Assembly: GCA_021299875.1 (NCBI GenBank)
Contig: JAJTEW010000009.1
Location: 62,001-126,000 of the forward strand
Origin: Comamonadaceae bacterium
Lineage (GTDB): Bacteria; Pseudomonadota; Gammaproteobacteria; Burkholderiales; Burkholderiaceae_C
Direction of reading: 5' to 3'
DNA length: 64,000 bases
Below, in pieces: positions 35,789 through 44,119 of the stretch. The notes beneath the pieces were generated by a model that was given only the letters and a program-made list of their open reading frames with translations, was not told where the DNA came from and searched no databases. The translations under genes and the position numbers were made by a program. The first letter of the stretch is position 1; every line of letters starts with the position of its first letter.

Positions 35789-36592
35789 TTACAGGCTGAA
35801 ATCGTATTCCACCGTGAACGGCGCATGGTCCGAAAACTTCTCGGACTTGTAGATGGACTCCTTGCGTGCCTTTTCGGCCAACGCGGGGGTGGCCAAGTGG
35901 TAGTCCAGACGCCAGCCCACGTTGTTGGCATAAGCTTGGCCCCGGTTGCTCCACCAGGTGTAGCAGTCGTCGGAGGTGTGCGGTTGCAGCTGACGGTACA
36001 CATCCACCACACCGCCTTCTGTGGTGAGACGGGTCATCCAGGCGCGTTCTTCGGGCAAGAAGCCGCTGTTTTTCTGGTTGCTGCGCCAGTTTTTCAGGTC
36101 AGCCTGCTGGTGGGCGATGTTGATGTCGCTGCACACCACAAATTCACGCCCTGCCTTGAGCGCCATCAGGTGCGGGTACATCTTGTCCAAGAAACGAAAC
36201 TTGGCCTCTTGCCGCTCGGGGCCCGATGAGCCACTGGGAAAATAACTGCTGATGATGGACATCTTGCGCGAAGGGGTGTCAAAGCGCAGCTCCACGTAGC
36301 GGCCTTCATTGTCGAACTCGCCACCGTCAAAACCGACCACAACGTCGCTGGGTTCATGGCGGGTGTAAACGGCCACACCCGAATAGCCTTTTTTCTCGGC
36401 AAAGTGAAAATGGCCTTTCAGACCCGCCAGTTCTTCAAACTTGCCTGCCACATCGGGAGCCTGGGCTTTGACTTCCTGCACGCCAATACAATCGGGCTTT
36501 TCTTGCGCCAACCAGGCTTCAACGCCTTTGGTCGTGGCCGAGCGGATGCCGTTGAGGTTGAGGCTGGTGAGTTTGAACAAGGATTTCCCCAT
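35789..36592 (-). CDS. xthA: Exodeoxyribonuclease III
   Basis: 267 residues, endonuclease/exonuclease/phosphatase fold. [12 protein letters not shown], catalytic Glu in [38 protein letters not shown] and the C-terminal [11 protein letters not shown] with the general-base His are present. It nicks DNA at abasic sites and has 3'-5' exonuclease activity. Its start codon overlaps that of pyrE on the other strand, inside a CCATGG. Confidence 0.93.
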   Translation of the reverse strand: MGKSLFKLTSLNLNGIRSATTKGVEAWLAQEKPDCIGVQEVKAQAPDVAGKFEELAGLKGHFHFAEKKGYSGVAVYTRHEPSDVVVGFDGGEFDNEGRYVELRFDTPSRKMSIISSYFPSGSSGPERQEAKFRFLDKMYPHLMALKAGREFVVCSDINIAHQQADLKNWRSNQKNSGFLPEERAWMTRLTTEGGVVDVYRQLQPHTSDDCYTWWSNRGQAYANNVGWRLDYHLATPALAEKARKESIYKSEKFSDHAPFTVEYDFSL

Positions 36593-37295
36593 GGTGACAG
36601 GACAGGCAAACAGCGCCGAAATGCAGGCGCTTGCTCAGGAATTTGTACAGTTTTCAGTCGATTCGGGCGTGCTGCGCTTTGGCGAGTTCAAAACCAAGGC
36701 CGGGCGCATGAGCCCTTACTTCTTCAATGCCGGGCTGTTTGACGACGGTGCCAAGCTCAGCCGATTGGCACAATTCTATGCAAAAGCCCTGCTGGCCAGC
36801 GGCATCGAGTTCGACATGATTTTTGGCCCGGCCTACAAGGGTATCCCGCTGGGCGCAGCGGTGGCGGTCGAGTTGGCCCGCCTGGGCAAGAACGTGCCTT
36901 TCGCCTACAACCGCAAAGAAGCCAAAGACCACGGCGAAGGTGGTTCGCTGGTGGGTGCGCCACTCAAGGGCCGGGTACTGATCGTGGATGACGTGATGAG
37001 CGCCGGCACCGCTGCGCGCGAGTCCATCGCGCTGATCCAGGCCGCCGGTGCTGTTCCCCATGCGATTGCCATTGCGCTTGATCGGCAAGAGAGGGCGACC
37101 GAAAAGCAAGTCGACGGCTCGATCAAGGATGTTCCGCACAGCGCTGTTCAATATGTGCGCAACACCCTGGGCATGCAGGTGTGCACCATTGCTCAATTGT
37201 CAGATCTGCTCGATTTTTTAGCTGCCCGCAGTGACAGCCCCATGGGGGAACATTTGGGCTTTGTCAAAAGTTACCGTGACCGCTACGGGGTCTGA
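36591..37295 (+). CDS. pyrE: Orotate phosphoribosyltransferase
   Basis: 234 residues from ATG 36591. [38 protein letters not shown] and the PRPP motif [13 protein letters not shown] (129-141) are diagnostic. It makes OMP from orotate and PRPP in pyrimidine synthesis. The ATG overlaps the xthA ATG on the opposite strand; an in-frame ATG at 36621 would remove the overlap and fits the family start equally well. The promoter must lie inside xthA. Confidence 0.94.
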   Translation: MVTGQANSAEMQALAQEFVQFSVDSGVLRFGEFKTKAGRMSPYFFNAGLFDDGAKLSRLAQFYAKALLASGIEFDMIFGPAYKGIPLGAAVAVELARLGKNVPFAYNRKEAKDHGEGGSLVGAPLKGRVLIVDDVMSAGTAARESIALIQAAGAVPHAIAIALDRQERATEKQVDGSIKDVPHSAVQYVRNTLGMQVCTIAQLSDLLDFLAARSDSPMGEHLGFVKSYRDRYGV

Positions 37296-37534
37296 AATCA
37301 ACAAACGGGTTTTTCAAGATGCCGATATTGGCGATTTCATGACCCACTAATCCTTTTGGGTGATTTCTCATCGTGTGACTTTCTCGATAATGTTGTTTTT
37401 ATAGTTAATGACATTTTCATGCCCATTCTTTTATTTTCAACCCCTCCCTTGCCGCTTGATCGGAGGTCCAGCTTTTATTCTGAGTGCGTGAAGGGCCTTG
37501 CTTGTGCCGTTGTTCCAGCTTTGAGGACAAGCTC

Positions 37535-38167
37535 ATGCTGAATCCGTCGACCTTACAAGAACCGAAAGTCCAACAGGTCCCATCTTCGTTTTTAAGCACT
37601 GCGGCTGCCGCCAAAATGCTGGGGCTTTCGACCACGCTGGTTCAAACGCTGGTGGATCAAGGGGACCTGAAGGGGTGGAAGACGCGCGGCGGCCACCGCC
37701 GCATCTCTGCCGAATCGATCCAGGACTACCAAAGACAGGCGAGTTCCTCCATCACCCGCAAATTAAAAATGGCAAACACACTCAAAATCAGTGTGGTGGT
37801 CGATGACACTGGCTGGGTTGAATCGTTCAAAAGCGACTTGAGCCAGTGGAAGCTGCCCATTGAAGTCGTTTTTTTTGAGTCGGTCACCGAAGCCATATTG
37901 GATTTGTCGGCCCATCGCCCCGACATGGTGGTGATCGAGATGTCGATGCCCCTCGTGCAACAGGAAAAAACACTCAAGGCACTTGAAAACTTCAACAAAC
38001 GCGGAACATCGCCTTTGTCTGTGGTCATCATCACACAAGAGAAGGGCTTGATTTCATCAATTCCCAACGGAGCCGACTCTTCGATACAACTGGTTTCTGG
38101 TCCTATTTCAGCCGTGTGGTTGCATGCTTACCTGATCGGAATCTTGGCTTCGGCCAAGATGCGATGA
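37535..38167 (+). CDS. HTH (excisionase-type) regulator with receiver-like domain
   Basis: 210 residues from ATG 37535, preceded by GAGGA. A MerR/excisionase-type HTH (AAKMLGLSTTLVQTLVDQG, GWKTRGGHRRIS) lies at about 20-65. The C-terminal part (ISVVVDDTGWVESFKSDL, DMVVIEMSMPL, VVIITQEKG) resembles a receiver fold but lacks a clear phospho-acceptor pattern. It ends 54 bases before the left attachment repeat of the element, on the chromosomal side, and its composition is host-like. Confidence 0.75.
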   Translation: MLNPSTLQEPKVQQVPSSFLSTAAAAKMLGLSTTLVQTLVDQGDLKGWKTRGGHRRISAESIQDYQRQASSSITRKLKMANTLKISVVVDDTGWVESFKSDLSQWKLPIEVVFFESVTEAILDLSAHRPDMVVIEMSMPLVQQEKTLKALENFNKRGTSPLSVVIITQEKGLISSIPNGADSSIQLVSGPISAVWLHAYLIGILASAKMR

Positions 38168-38221
38168 CTGCATCAAGCGCACCGGAGCGCGGGTTGTCTC
38201 GGCCACTCAAGGGCACAAAAT

Positions 38222-38267
38222 TGGTGCGGCTGGCGGGGATCGAACCCACGACCCTTGGCTTCGGAGG
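38222..38267. repeat. attL: 46-bp duplicate of the tRNA-Arg 3' half
   Basis: Identical to 46152-46197, the region from the encoded CCA through the anticodon loop of tRNA-Arg. Outside these 46 bases the copies diverge at once (38221 t against 46151 a; 38268 a against 46198 c). It is not a functional tRNA since the 5' half is missing. Confidence 0.9.
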
Positions 38268-38411
38268 ATCGGACTTCCCATTGGACTGTGGTGTCAGTCA
38301 CTCTGGATTTCCAATGGTTCTGTGGTGGAGCTGTTGGGTGTCTGAGAACGTTCTAAAACAATAAACAAGGGATTGAACAACAATGCATAGTTTCTTTCCT
38401 ACACATTAAGA

Positions 38412-38441
38412 TTGACATAGATTAGATCCCTCTAGTAAAAT
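38412..38441 (+). promoter_or_regulatory. Sigma-70-type promoter of cargo gene 1
   Basis: TTGACA at 38412-38417 and TAAAAT at 38436-38441 with an 18-base spacer, 50 bases before the cargo gene start at 38491. The -35 hexamer is a perfect consensus match. Confidence 0.7.
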
Positions 38442-38490
38442 ATAAATTTGAATCTAATAATAACTATCGACATACAAAAAAGGTAAATTA

Positions 38491-39273
38491 ATGATTAAAA
38501 TTAGTTATTTAATACTATTTTTTACCCTTTTGTCATTTTCTAATCTCACATTTGCCCAATTCGATAAGGTTGTTGTGAAAATGCAATCTGGAGCAGAGGT
38601 TCGATTGATTGATCTGCCATGGTTTCAATTCGCTTTAAATATAAGCAATGGGCAATGGAAAGATAGGGCAACTACTGCTGATTGGATAGTTGCTGCACCA
38701 CCACCTTTTTGCCCCTATGGAAACTTCTACAAATTAGTTTGGAAGGGTGACGTAAATGCATTTAAGAATGAAAGCGTAGATAAATGCTCTTCATTACAAA
38801 GAGAAAAACTAGCCGGTCTACCTTCTGAAATTAACAACCTGTGCAACTGCAAAATAATACTAGAAACCGTTAGTCGAGTTGAAAATAATAAAACTACTTG
38901 GCGTTCATTAGACGATGAGACTCTCAAATCCGAAGAGTTTAAATTCAGAAGAACACTTATTGGAACAAAAGGAGAACTCCCAGTTCTTTTTTCTGTTGGC
39001 AGTATAAATTCAGGCATTTATAATTTCAGTGGTGAAAAACTATGCTCTTTTAATGGTGTCACTACACAGACTAATAAAGGATCAAGCACATTGGAAAAGA
39101 TGAATTCATTTCTTAAGGTTTCTGGCAGACCCTTCCCAATTATGTGTTTTGAAAATATGCCTGGCGAAATTGATTTTAGTAATTTACATTACAATGCATT
39201 TCGTTCGAAAATTGATGGTGATTTACACTTAAATTTTAATAATGGAGAAAAATATGTCGTTAAACCTCATTAA
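38491..39273 (+). CDS. Exported cargo protein 1, unknown function
   Basis: 260 residues. A signal peptide (MIKISYLILFFTLLSFSNLTFA) suggests export to the periplasm or outside. Six Cys residues, including CNC in the centre, could form disulfides. No family recognised. AAGG lies eight bases before the ATG. The gene is strikingly AT-rich, more than the polymerase block, pointing to a separate origin. Its 3' end overlaps the next gene by 20 bases, so the pair is co-translated. Confidence 0.75.
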   Translation: MIKISYLILFFTLLSFSNLTFAQFDKVVVKMQSGAEVRLIDLPWFQFALNISNGQWKDRATTADWIVAAPPPFCPYGNFYKLVWKGDVNAFKNESVDKCSSLQREKLAGLPSEINNLCNCKIILETVSRVENNKTTWRSLDDETLKSEEFKFRRTLIGTKGELPVLFSVGSINSGIYNFSGEKLCSFNGVTTQTNKGSSTLEKMNSFLKVSGRPFPIMCFENMPGEIDFSNLHYNAFRSKIDGDLHLNFNNGEKYVVKPH

Positions 39274-40093
39274 AGTATTTTTTCTTTTTCCACTTTTAGT
39301 TTTTTCTTCTTTACAAGCTCAAGCTCAAACAAATTTTTTTGAATGTGCTACAAATCCATCAAAATGTAGGAATGCAAATAGTCAATTGCCGCCTATGCCC
39401 GCGCCAGTGCCAGCCACTCCAAACCAGCCAGCAAGAAATGCTGCAATAGGTAATGTTCAGCCGACAGTACCCTCAGTTCAGGGACAAAATAATCAAGCTA
39501 CCAAACTAACTACAAATCCAATAGACACGCAGAAAAAAACCAGTGGAAATGAGGTTTGGGTTTCATTTAACCCCTCTATTACGATTCAGGAAAGACAATT
39601 TTGCAGAATCATTGAAAATTTTCGAACTGAAAACGAAATTGCCCAACAATCTAAAAATCAAATTAAAGTTAATGAAACCTTTAGGAATCTAAGTCAATCA
39701 TTAAATTCTCTTTTGCCCGATGGTAAATTTCAAGGTTGGATAATGCGTACTGTTTTTGTATCGCAAGCAATTGATGGCTCCGCAGAAGTTTTAATGGAAC
39801 TACCTTGTAATGTATATGTCGGATCAAATGCTTGTGACGCTAACCCTCAAAATTTTTACGGTACGGCGCCTGAAGGCTCTAGAATTTATACAGAACTTGC
39901 TAAAATGACCGTTGGTGATTTTGCTCTAACCAGTGGTCAATTCGTTTATGTTGACAACAAGGCTTACGATAAAAATCGCAGTGTTGCTTCTTTTAGATTT
40001 CTAAAAACTGCATCGCATTGTAAAGCCAAAGAGATGCCTGCCGATTCTGACTTTTTCGGCATCAACTTGGAAGTTATATCAACAATTAAATAA
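39254..40093 (+). CDS. Exported cargo protein 2, unknown function
   Basis: 279 residues from ATG 39254, chosen because GGAG lies six bases upstream; an in-frame ATG at 39242 has no such site. A signal peptide ends at LQAQAQ. A Pro/Asn/Gln-rich linker (about 30-90) precedes a compact domain with ITIQERQFCRIIENF, FQGWIMRTVFVSQ, then GSRIYTELAKMTVGDFAL and SGQFVYVD, reminiscent of small beta-barrel domains, but I cannot name the family. It overlaps cargo gene 1. Both are probably periplasmic partners. Confidence 0.72.
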   Translation: MSLNLIKVFFLFPLLVFSSLQAQAQTNFFECATNPSKCRNANSQLPPMPAPVPATPNQPARNAAIGNVQPTVPSVQGQNNQATKLTTNPIDTQKKTSGNEVWVSFNPSITIQERQFCRIIENFRTENEIAQQSKNQIKVNETFRNLSQSLNSLLPDGKFQGWIMRTVFVSQAIDGSAEVLMELPCNVYVGSNACDANPQNFYGTAPEGSRIYTELAKMTVGDFALTSGQFVYVDNKAYDKNRSVASFRFLKTASHCKAKEMPADSDFFGINLEVISTIK

Positions 40094-40503
40094 ATACTAA
40101 AAAGAACATTCTCAAAAGGTTACTTTCCATTTCAGCCAAAACATGGGTAAAACCACGCACATAGGACTTCGGTAAATTGGTTTACCATGAAGTTAACCCA
40201 CTTCTAAACCCAGATCTATGGCTTATAAAGCCAAGGACCCTTGCCCTGAGAGCCCCGTGAATAGTGTCTTCCAAAGGATCCTATATTGGGTCTGGTAGAG
40301 ATTTCGGGTCATGCCAACCGTAAATTTAATTGACGGTATTTCAATATAGGGTGTACTTTAAAGCAATAAGGATTATATGATCCTTCTAACTCTTCTTATT
40401 GTTAAAAGTATCAACTATTTTTTTATAGAACCATCAGCATTAATAGGTCTTCGATTCAAACGGTTTTGTTTTATTACAATCTTTAATTTCAAAAAGGGGT
40501 TAT
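40094..40503. other. Non-coding region with palindromes in the element
   Basis: 410 bases without a credible gene. It has a hairpin GGTAAA-TTGG-TTTACC (40171-40186). A longer-range pair CCTATATTG (40280-40288) and CAATATAGG (40342-40350) encloses a degenerate copy of a palindrome that recurs upstream of the integrase. Composition is less AT-rich than the flanking cargo. It may be a structured RNA or replication/regulatory site. Confidence 0.55.
40314..40340. repeat. Left copy of CCAACCGT palindrome
   Basis: CCAACCGTAAATTTAATTGACGGT and its 3' neighbours match the perfect palindrome at 45259-45285 at most positions, with decay in the right arm. Both copies lie in non-coding parts of the element, 5 kb apart. 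Confidence 0.65.
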
Positions 40504-40755
40504 ATGAAAACTAACAAGGTGGAACGCATATTTTTATCAGGTGGTTTAATAGGCATGTTGTTTACGAACCCAAGAAAAGCGCTAGATGAGCTAATGATTG
40601 AAGCAAATGCAGACGGTTGGAGCGCCGTTCAAATTCTTAAACACAGCAACACAAATTTATTGATAACTATTATCCAAATTTTGGTTCTATTACTGACACT
40701 TGGCTTATGGACGTGGGGTGCTGGTTATCTTGTTCTTTTAGAAAAAGATGATTAA
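40504..40755 (+). CDS. Small membrane cargo protein
   Basis: 83 residues, with AAAAAGGGG seven bases upstream. An N-terminal segment (IFLSGGLIGMLFTNPRKAL) is followed by a soluble amphipathic stretch (MIEANADGWSAVQILKH) and a strong transmembrane helix (LITIIQILVLLLTLGLW), ending LLEKDD. I have seen similar short proteins in diverse bacteria but know no function. Confidence 0.7.
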   Translation: MKTNKVERIFLSGGLIGMLFTNPRKALDELMIEANADGWSAVQILKHSNTNLLITIIQILVLLLTLGLWTWGAGYLVLLEKDD

Positions 40756-40998
40756 TTGACGTTTGTTGAATCTGGGAATCGACCCAAAGACCTTTTTGAT
40801 CATCCATCCGGTCAATCTTAATTACATTACTTGATTATTTAGTATTTATTTATTATTATTTATTTATTTTTTTTTAAGGTTATTTCAAATTCTGGTTCCA
40901 GACCTCTTACAAACAGATCTTGAGGTTTTCTACTGTGACCCTCTGTAACACCTGCCTAAGACCGTTTTACACAGAATTCCAGAGTGTTCCAGAGACTC

Positions 40999-41027
40999 CA
41001 AACGGGGTTGTTTCACAACCCCGTTTG
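40999..41027. repeat. Perfect 13-bp hairpin
   Basis: CAAACGGGGTTGT-TTC-ACAACCCCGTTTG: 13 paired bases with a three-base loop, exceptionally stable for this AT-rich DNA. No T-run follows immediately, so it is probably not only a terminator. Confidence 0.85.
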
Positions 41028-41127
41028 ACTACGTCCTTTTGGATTTATTCCACATTGTGAAATCATGGGTTTATGGGGTTTCCCCCCATCACCCGACCAA
41101 AACATCCTTCCATACTCTAAATACCTA

Positions 41128-41232
41128 CAGTAAATCTTTAACCTCTACTCCCATATACAACTTTTACTGTATTTTTTATCAGAAATACTCCAGTAAATCA
41201 CTCATATGGGAGTAAGAGGTTAACATTTACTG
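41128..41232. repeat. Nested inverted repeat with four CAGTAAA motifs
   Basis: CAGTAAAT (41128), TTTACTG (41163), CAGTAAAT (41191) and ATTTACTG (41225) form two inverted pairs. The left and right 42-base arms are themselves imperfect inverted copies sharing CAGTAAAT, TAACCTC and TACTCCCATAT. The right arm ends about 15 bases before the polymerase start. It is a candidate origin or autoregulatory operator. Confidence 0.8.
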
Positions 41233-41246
41233 CTGTAAAACTTGGA

Positions 41247-43922
41247 TTGAAAGTTGGTATGAAGAAAAACTTTTGGATTGGTCCTCCAGAACACAAGAAC
41301 CCCTCTGATCACGTGGAACTTTGGTTGGAGGATGGTGATATTGACCTGAACAAACCTAAAAGGTCCAAAAAGGGTGAGACCAAAAAGGAAGACCAATATT
41401 TGTTGGTTGGTTTTGATACGGAGTTCAAGACCCCAGACAAACCAGTGACCAATGATGAGATCTACGCAGGGATGGCTCGATCATTGATCCTGTCTTATCA
41501 GTTCTACGCAAAGACTCCTGATGGATTTGTTTGGCAAGGACTCTGTTGTCCTGATGGGAACGAGAGGATTACTCTAAGTGAATTCATGATGTTTGTAATT
41601 TCATGTGGCTCAAGGATTCATGGACTGAAATCGATTCCTTCAAAGATTTATTTGGTTGGTCACTTCACACGGGCAGACGTCCCAGCGTTTAAAGATTTTT
41701 CAGACATCAATAGACAGTTCTCGGCAGTTCGAAACACATTTGTTTCGATTGACAACTACACGAAGGTAGTTGTCAACACAATGGATGACGATGGGATTGA
41801 TTTGAAGGTTTATATCCGTGACACGATGTTGTTAACCCCTCAGTCCTCAAGGAGTCTTAAGAAGATTGGTGAACTGGTTGGTGTGGATAAGGTTGAACTT
41901 TCCCCAGACAGATCAACGTATAGACAAATGATAAAGAACATGGACCGTGTTCGGATAGATCAATGGGAACTGTTCAAAAGGTACGCTCTAACTGACGCAG
42001 AAATATGTGTTCGTTACATTGAAGAAGTGATGAGGGAGTACAAGTCAGTTACTGGCAAATCCAAGGTCCCAATTACTTTGACTGGTATTGGTATGGATTT
42101 GTTGGAATTAAAATGGACTGACAGTGGTTACAACAGATTGGATGTTCTGGGTAAGGAGTTGGTTGAGGATAAAAATTACATCAAGTCTAAGGGGTACTAC
42201 GTAAAGAAAAATGTTGAGATTGATAGACCACTTGTAAGGTACAACGAACTGTTTGCAATTGATTGTTATCACGGTGGAAGGAATGAACAGTATTGGTTTG
42301 GTCCTTGTTTCGAAGACTCATGGTCTGACTTTGATTTGTCATCGGCTTATCCCACGGCTATGTCCTTGATTGGCATGCCCAATTGGGAAGAAATTTATAA
42401 AACCGATGATGTTGAACTATTCACTCCTGAAACCCTTGGATTTGCAACAGTTGATTTCGAATTCCCATCTCACATCCGATTTCCAACACTTCCAGTTCGA
42501 ACGGCAAATGGACTTGTGTTTCCATTGAAAGGAAGAAGTGACTGTTGTTCTCCTGAAATTTATTTGGCTCATAAGTTAGGAGCGAAGTTAACAATCAAGT
42601 ACGGGGTCATTGTTAAGACAGACTTAAAGAAACGTGTCTTTGAGGAATTCATTATTCAATGTAATTCCAAAAGGGTCGAGGCTGGTAAGAAAACCTTACG
42701 TGGATTGTTCTGGAAAGAGATCAGTAACTCAACGTATGGAAAGACGGCACAGGGATTAAAGGATCGAAGGGTCTATGACTTAAGAGATCGAGAAACCAAG
42801 TCACTCCCACTCAGTCGAGTAACGAACGCTTACTACGCTGCATATATCACGTCATTTGTAAGGGGTGTATTGGGTGAAATTATGAATTCGATTCCCAAGG
42901 ACAAAATAGTCTTCAGTTGTACGACAGATGGGTTCCTTTCAAACATGACGGATAAAGAGGCAACCAAGACAACATCAGGAGTGTTGTGTGGTTTGTATAA
43001 ACGTCAAAGGAAACTTCTGGCTAATGACGATGAAATCTTAGAGAAGAAACACCAGATACGAAACCCACTTGGATGGAGAACCCGAGGTCAAGCAACACTA
43101 ATCCCAGGTGAAGATAAAGGTAAGGGTGACAGCTCGCACATCCTGTTGGCAAAGGGAGGACTTTGGATAAGACCAGAGTTTGAAGAAACTCAAGAACAGA
43201 ACGATGAAATCCTGAGACACTTCTTTGAAAGAACTCCTGATACGGCAATAGATATTGAAGGTAAAACAGGTTTAAGGGACGTGGTTGAAAGAGGGGCTGA
43301 CTTTGTTGAAAAGATTGTTACGAAACGACTCAACATGGAATTTGACTGGAAGAGAAGACCTCTTGGTGTGACTTACTCAAACACTTATGACCATGTGGCA
43401 TTCAGTACTGAACCATGGAACACTGTTGAACAATTTAACTTGATGCGTGAGAAGTTTGATGACTACCAAAGAAACAGTCCAAGGTGTATTAAGACTGTGG
43501 AGGATTTCCAAAACTTGTCCACATACATTGAAACTATTACAGCGGCATCTTCAAGTAATTTGAGTTACATCCGTAAACAAGATGGTGACATCAAACGATT
43601 ACGTCAAATGTTGTGTGCGGCTTTCAAACAACGTAAGGCTGGATTTAAATTTGTTTCAATGACGAACCAAGACTTTGCAACTTGTTTAACTCAGTCTGGA
43701 ATTAAATGTACGAAGGCTGATGTAGAAAATGGATTGAAGAAGGACTTCATTCCCCATCAAGTTCCACCTACTGACAGGGTCAAACGTGTTTTGGCTGATT
43801 TTGTAAACAACGTATTTCCTAAACTTCAAGTCGATCAGTTATTTGTAAAAGTTGACAAGGAAGGTCTTGTGATTAGATTGTCCAACGATCAGGAGTGTGA
43901 GTTCATTTCCAAGGTTGTTTGA
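41247..43922 (+). CDS. Family B DNA polymerase (pipolin-type, probably primer-independent)
   Basis: 891 residues from TTG 41247 (887 from ATG 41259; neither has a good ribosome site). Exonuclease motifs: ExoI GFDTEF (Asp57, Glu59), ExoII near 138-147 (GHFTRADVPAF), ExoIII YALTDAEI (246-253). Polymerase motifs: A DLSSAYP (363-369), B KEISNSTYGK (490-499), C CTTDG (558-562). An RTRG at 611-614 replaces the usual KxY. From memory, TTDG-like motif C and a KTRG-type motif mark the piPolB group, which starts synthesis without primer or terminal protein. All catalytic acids are intact. Length also fits. Confidence 0.9.
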   Translation: MKVGMKKNFWIGPPEHKNPSDHVELWLEDGDIDLNKPKRSKKGETKKEDQYLLVGFDTEFKTPDKPVTNDEIYAGMARSLILSYQFYAKTPDGFVWQGLCCPDGNERITLSEFMMFVISCGSRIHGLKSIPSKIYLVGHFTRADVPAFKDFSDINRQFSAVRNTFVSIDNYTKVVVNTMDDDGIDLKVYIRDTMLLTPQSSRSLKKIGELVGVDKVELSPDRSTYRQMIKNMDRVRIDQWELFKRYALTDAEICVRYIEEVMREYKSVTGKSKVPITLTGIGMDLLELKWTDSGYNRLDVLGKELVEDKNYIKSKGYYVKKNVEIDRPLVRYNELFAIDCYHGGRNEQYWFGPCFEDSWSDFDLSSAYPTAMSLIGMPNWEEIYKTDDVELFTPETLGFATVDFEFPSHIRFPTLPVRTANGLVFPLKGRSDCCSPEIYLAHKLGAKLTIKYGVIVKTDLKKRVFEEFIIQCNSKRVEAGKKTLRGLFWKEISNSTYGKTAQGLKDRRVYDLRDRETKSLPLSRVTNAYYAAYITSFVRGVLGEIMNSIPKDKIVFSCTTDGFLSNMTDKEATKTTSGVLCGLYKRQRKLLANDDEILEKKHQIRNPLGWRTRGQATLIPGEDKGKGDSSHILLAKGGLWIRPEFEETQEQNDEILRHFFERTPDTAIDIEGKTGLRDVVERGADFVEKIVTKRLNMEFDWKRRPLGVTYSNTYDHVAFSTEPWNTVEQFNLMREKFDDYQRNSPRCIKTVEDFQNLSTYIETITAASSSNLSYIRKQDGDIKRLRQMLCAAFKQRKAGFKFVSMTNQDFATCLTQSGIKCTKADVENGLKKDFIPHQVPPTDRVKRVLADFVNNVFPKLQVDQLFVKVDKEGLVIRLSNDQECEFISKVV

Positions 43923-43954
43923 CTTGGATATATAGATCAGGAGGATGAATTTCC

Positions 43955-44119
43955 ATGCTTACAGACCCAAAGAACAAAGCTGAATTGATTGACTGTTTAC
44001 GTCAAGCGAAGGACTTCAAAGTACTCAAGGTGATCAGAGGCAAGGCATCTGACATGTCTAAATCCATCTCCGTATTGGGTGGAAAGACAGTGGCTGTCAT
44101 TGTGATTGAGAGTCGTTGA
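43955..44119 (+). CDS. 54-residue protein downstream of the polymerase
   Basis: ATG 43955 is preceded by a perfect AGGAGG at 43939-43944. The product is basic and helical (ELIDCLRQAKDFKVLKVIRG) followed by a hydrophobic beta-like end (KTVAVIVIESR). It starts 33 bases after the polymerase stop, so they are probably one operon. The last 23 bases overlap the integrase 3' end on the other strand. No family recognised; a nucleic-acid or polymerase accessory role is inference. Confidence 0.65.
   Translation: MLTDPKNKAELIDCLRQAKDFKVLKVIRGKASDMSKSISVLGGKTVAVIVIESR

Larger units (their letters stand above)
38168..38490. other. Left boundary region of the integrated element
   Basis: A gene-free stretch holding the left attachment repeat (38222-38267), beyond which composition drops to very AT-rich sequence, and a good sigma-70-like promoter for the first cargo gene (38412-38441). 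No coding potential is seen. Confidence 0.7.
40756..41246. other. Non-coding region upstream of the polymerase gene
   Basis: About 490 bases with no coding sequence. In order: an A/T tract (about 40828-40877) almost without G or C, a 13-bp perfect hairpin (40999-41027), a short ATGGGG/CCCCAT stem near 41075, and a nested inverted repeat (41128-41232). The A/T tract plus iterated motifs next to the polymerase gene look like a replication origin with an unwinding element (inference). Confidence 0.6.

Noticed and set aside
38222-38267. Second tRNA-Arg gene
   Set aside because: Only the 3' half is present; the sequence after the anticodon loop does not form the D arm or acceptor strand.
40280-41232. 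CRISPR array
   Set aside because: Repeats are few, inverted rather than direct and unevenly spaced, and no cas genes are present.
43021-43248. Minus-strand frame inside the polymerase gene
   Set aside because: Entirely within an intact polymerase domain with no ribosome site or recognisable motif.
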